From Chitinophaga solisilvae (GTDB taxonomy: Bacteria; Bacteroidota; Bacteroidia; Chitinophagales; Chitinophagaceae), in the NCBI RefSeq assembly GCF_009928525.1, contig NZ_JAABOK010000008.1, positions 1-64,000 of the forward strand: DNA of 64,000 nucleotides, read 5' to 3'. The position numbers and the translations under genes were made by a program. This document shows, piece by piece, positions 62,902 through 64,000 of this stretch; the stretch's first letter is position 1; each line of letters begins with the position of its first letter. A model generated the notes under the pieces. The model saw only the letters and a program-made list of their open reading frames with translations, made no database searches and was not told the origin of the DNA.

Positions 62902-63987
62902 GTGAAAAATAATCTACCGAACCTTGTATGCATGGTACTGGCCATGTTCATATTATCATGTAAATCCGCAGAAAAGCGGAACATACATTTGTACAACATC
63001 AGCTATGATACGGCATTTTCCGCTGCCCAAACGGAAGGTAAAGGCATATTCTTTATCAGCAAAGCAGACGGATGCCCGGCATGCGAAGTATATGAAACCG
63101 CCTTACTGCGGGATCAGGAGTTTGCAGCTGCTATTTACAAGGATTATATTGTTGCTTCCATTGACCATATGCGGCCGGGAAACGAATGGCTTTCCCGTGT
63201 CATTAATGCCACGGCTACTCCTTTGTTTATCATCACCGATAAAAACGGAGAGATACGCGCTATCATATCCGGCGCCGTTCCCAAAAAGAAAATAACAGAC
63301 ATCCTTACAGCGGTAAGCGCAGGTAAGCATCTCTTTGAGCATTATGCGCTGAGTGATACTTCCCATATATCCGCCCCCCGGCAGATGGCATGTGTGCAGG
63401 CAACATTGAATGCACAGCTGGAATGGGACCGGTACGAAAAGAGCAAGCAATACACACCAGATAAAATGCCGGCATACCTAAAGGAAAGTATCTCCATATA
63501 CCCTTACTTCTACAACAACTATCTGCTGGCCCGATACTACAGTACCATCAGGGATACAGCCAATGCCCGCATATATGCACATCAGGCACTGGAATTCCAC
63601 GATGCGAAGTCCGCCGGCATGTTCCATATGCTGCGCCGGGAAATGCATCTCCTCATCGATCCGGAATACAGCCCGGAAAAAGAGCCGTTAGCAGTTCCGG
63701 ATTCGGTAGAAAAATCACTTGGGTTAGTGCAGGAAGGTTCCGTCCGGAAAATCAGGTTTAAGATCAGCAACAGCGGAAAGCAGACGCTGATTTTCGGAAA
63801 AACTTATACAGACTGTCCATGTACGCTGGCAAAGACCTTGCAGGACAGTATAGCGCCCGGCAAAGACGGAGAACTGGAGGTAACGTTCAGTGCCACGGAG
63901 ACAGGAAGCTTCGGTCATGCGGTATTTATTCATAGTAACGCAGCGAATCCGATGCTGCAATTAATGGTGAAAGGGATAGTACCCTGA
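62902..63987 (+). CDS. lipoprotein with thioredoxin-like and DUF1573 domains (second copy)
   Basis: A 361-residue paralogue of the preceding protein. I start it at the GTG at 62902, which supplies a basic N-terminus before the lipobox (FILSC); the next ATG (62932) would leave no positive residues. The thioredoxin-like domain keeps a redox-type GCPAC motif near residue 60, followed by DYIVASIDHMRPGNEWLSRVIN and TPLFIITDKNG. A helical middle and a C-terminal DUF1573 domain (KISNSGKQTLIFGKTYTDCPCT, EVTFSATETGSF) follow. It probably acts in the periplasm as a thiol-disulfide protein, perhaps with the Cys-rich protein upstream. Ends 13 nt before the window edge. Confidence 0.82.
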   Translation: MKNNLPNLVCMVLAMFILSCKSAEKRNIHLYNISYDTAFSAAQTEGKGIFFISKADGCPACEVYETALLRDQEFAAAIYKDYIVASIDHMRPGNEWLSRVINATATPLFIITDKNGEIRAIISGAVPKKKITDILTAVSAGKHLFEHYALSDTSHISAPRQMACVQATLNAQLEWDRYEKSKQYTPDKMPAYLKESISIYPYFYNNYLLARYYSTIRDTANARIYAHQALEFHDAKSAGMFHMLRREMHLLIDPEYSPEKEPLAVPDSVEKSLGLVQEGSVRKIRFKISNSGKQTLIFGKTYTDCPCTLAKTLQDSIAPGKDGELEVTFSATETGSFGHAVFIHSNAANPMLQLMVKGIVP

Positions 63988-64000
63988 TAATATTGCAGGG

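Overview
The window looks like chromosomal DNA from a Bacteroidota of the Chitinophagaceae, most like Chitinophaga. The grounds are paired SusC/SusD proteins, FecI/FecR regulators, many TonB-dependent receptors, TlpA-DUF4369 proteins, LytS/LytTR two-component pairs, a Bacteroidota-type class I lanthipeptide leader and weak ribosome binding sites. This is an inference from gene content; the window has no rRNA or tRNA gene. I see no phage, transposase or CRISPR array.

Layout. 1-8.8 kb: an outer-membrane beta-barrel receptor, two convergent LytS-type kinase/LytTR regulator pairs, a von Willebrand A protein and a DUF2200 protein. 9.2-25.3 kb: one seven-gene operon of very large proteins without signal peptides. 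It holds a putative GT-A (TAGT-like) glycosyltransferase, a 1438-residue DUF6603 protein, unrecognised proteins of 764 and 1276 residues, and three tandem paralogues with a fibre-like layout; a clear hairpin terminator follows. 25.3-27.7 kb: an ECF sigma factor, a small unknown protein, an orphan lanthipeptide-like precursor and an NTF2-like protein. 28-40.2 kb: a FecI/FecR/SusC(STN)/SusD locus followed by a metallopeptidase-like lipoprotein without HExxH, an S41 C-terminal protease and two TlpA-like thioredoxins. 40.3-42.3 kb: an acyltransferase and a dihydrofolate reductase-like protein.

42.3-59.6 kb is a nickel/urease island. Leftward runs a metallophore uptake operon (TonB receptor, binding lipoprotein, methyltransferase, permease, ATPase). 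Rightward runs ureA-ureB-ureC-ureE-ureF-ureG-ureD-hypA-hypB-porin-nikR, and then a second siderophore-type receptor lies convergently. The most striking observation is that the catalytic urease subunit UreC keeps every metal and catalytic residue but carries an N-terminal extension of about 48 residues with the grammar of a Tat signal peptide (twin Arg16-Arg17, hydrophobic core, AFA-Q cleavage site). UreA and UreB have no signal. This suggests a urease that is nickel-loaded in the cytoplasm and exported folded to the periplasm, with the operon's own porin as a possible urea entry route and NikR as nickel sensor. No inner-membrane urea channel is present, which fits.

59.7-64 kb: a sterol desaturase-like membrane hydroxylase, a tiny secreted protein with the cysteine spacing of an animal-type peritrophin chitin-binding domain (CBM14), and two paralogous lipoproteins combining a thioredoxin-like domain with DUF1573. 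Several intergenic gaps hold unusually long near-perfect hairpins (38-49 bp arms), some sharing sequence modules.
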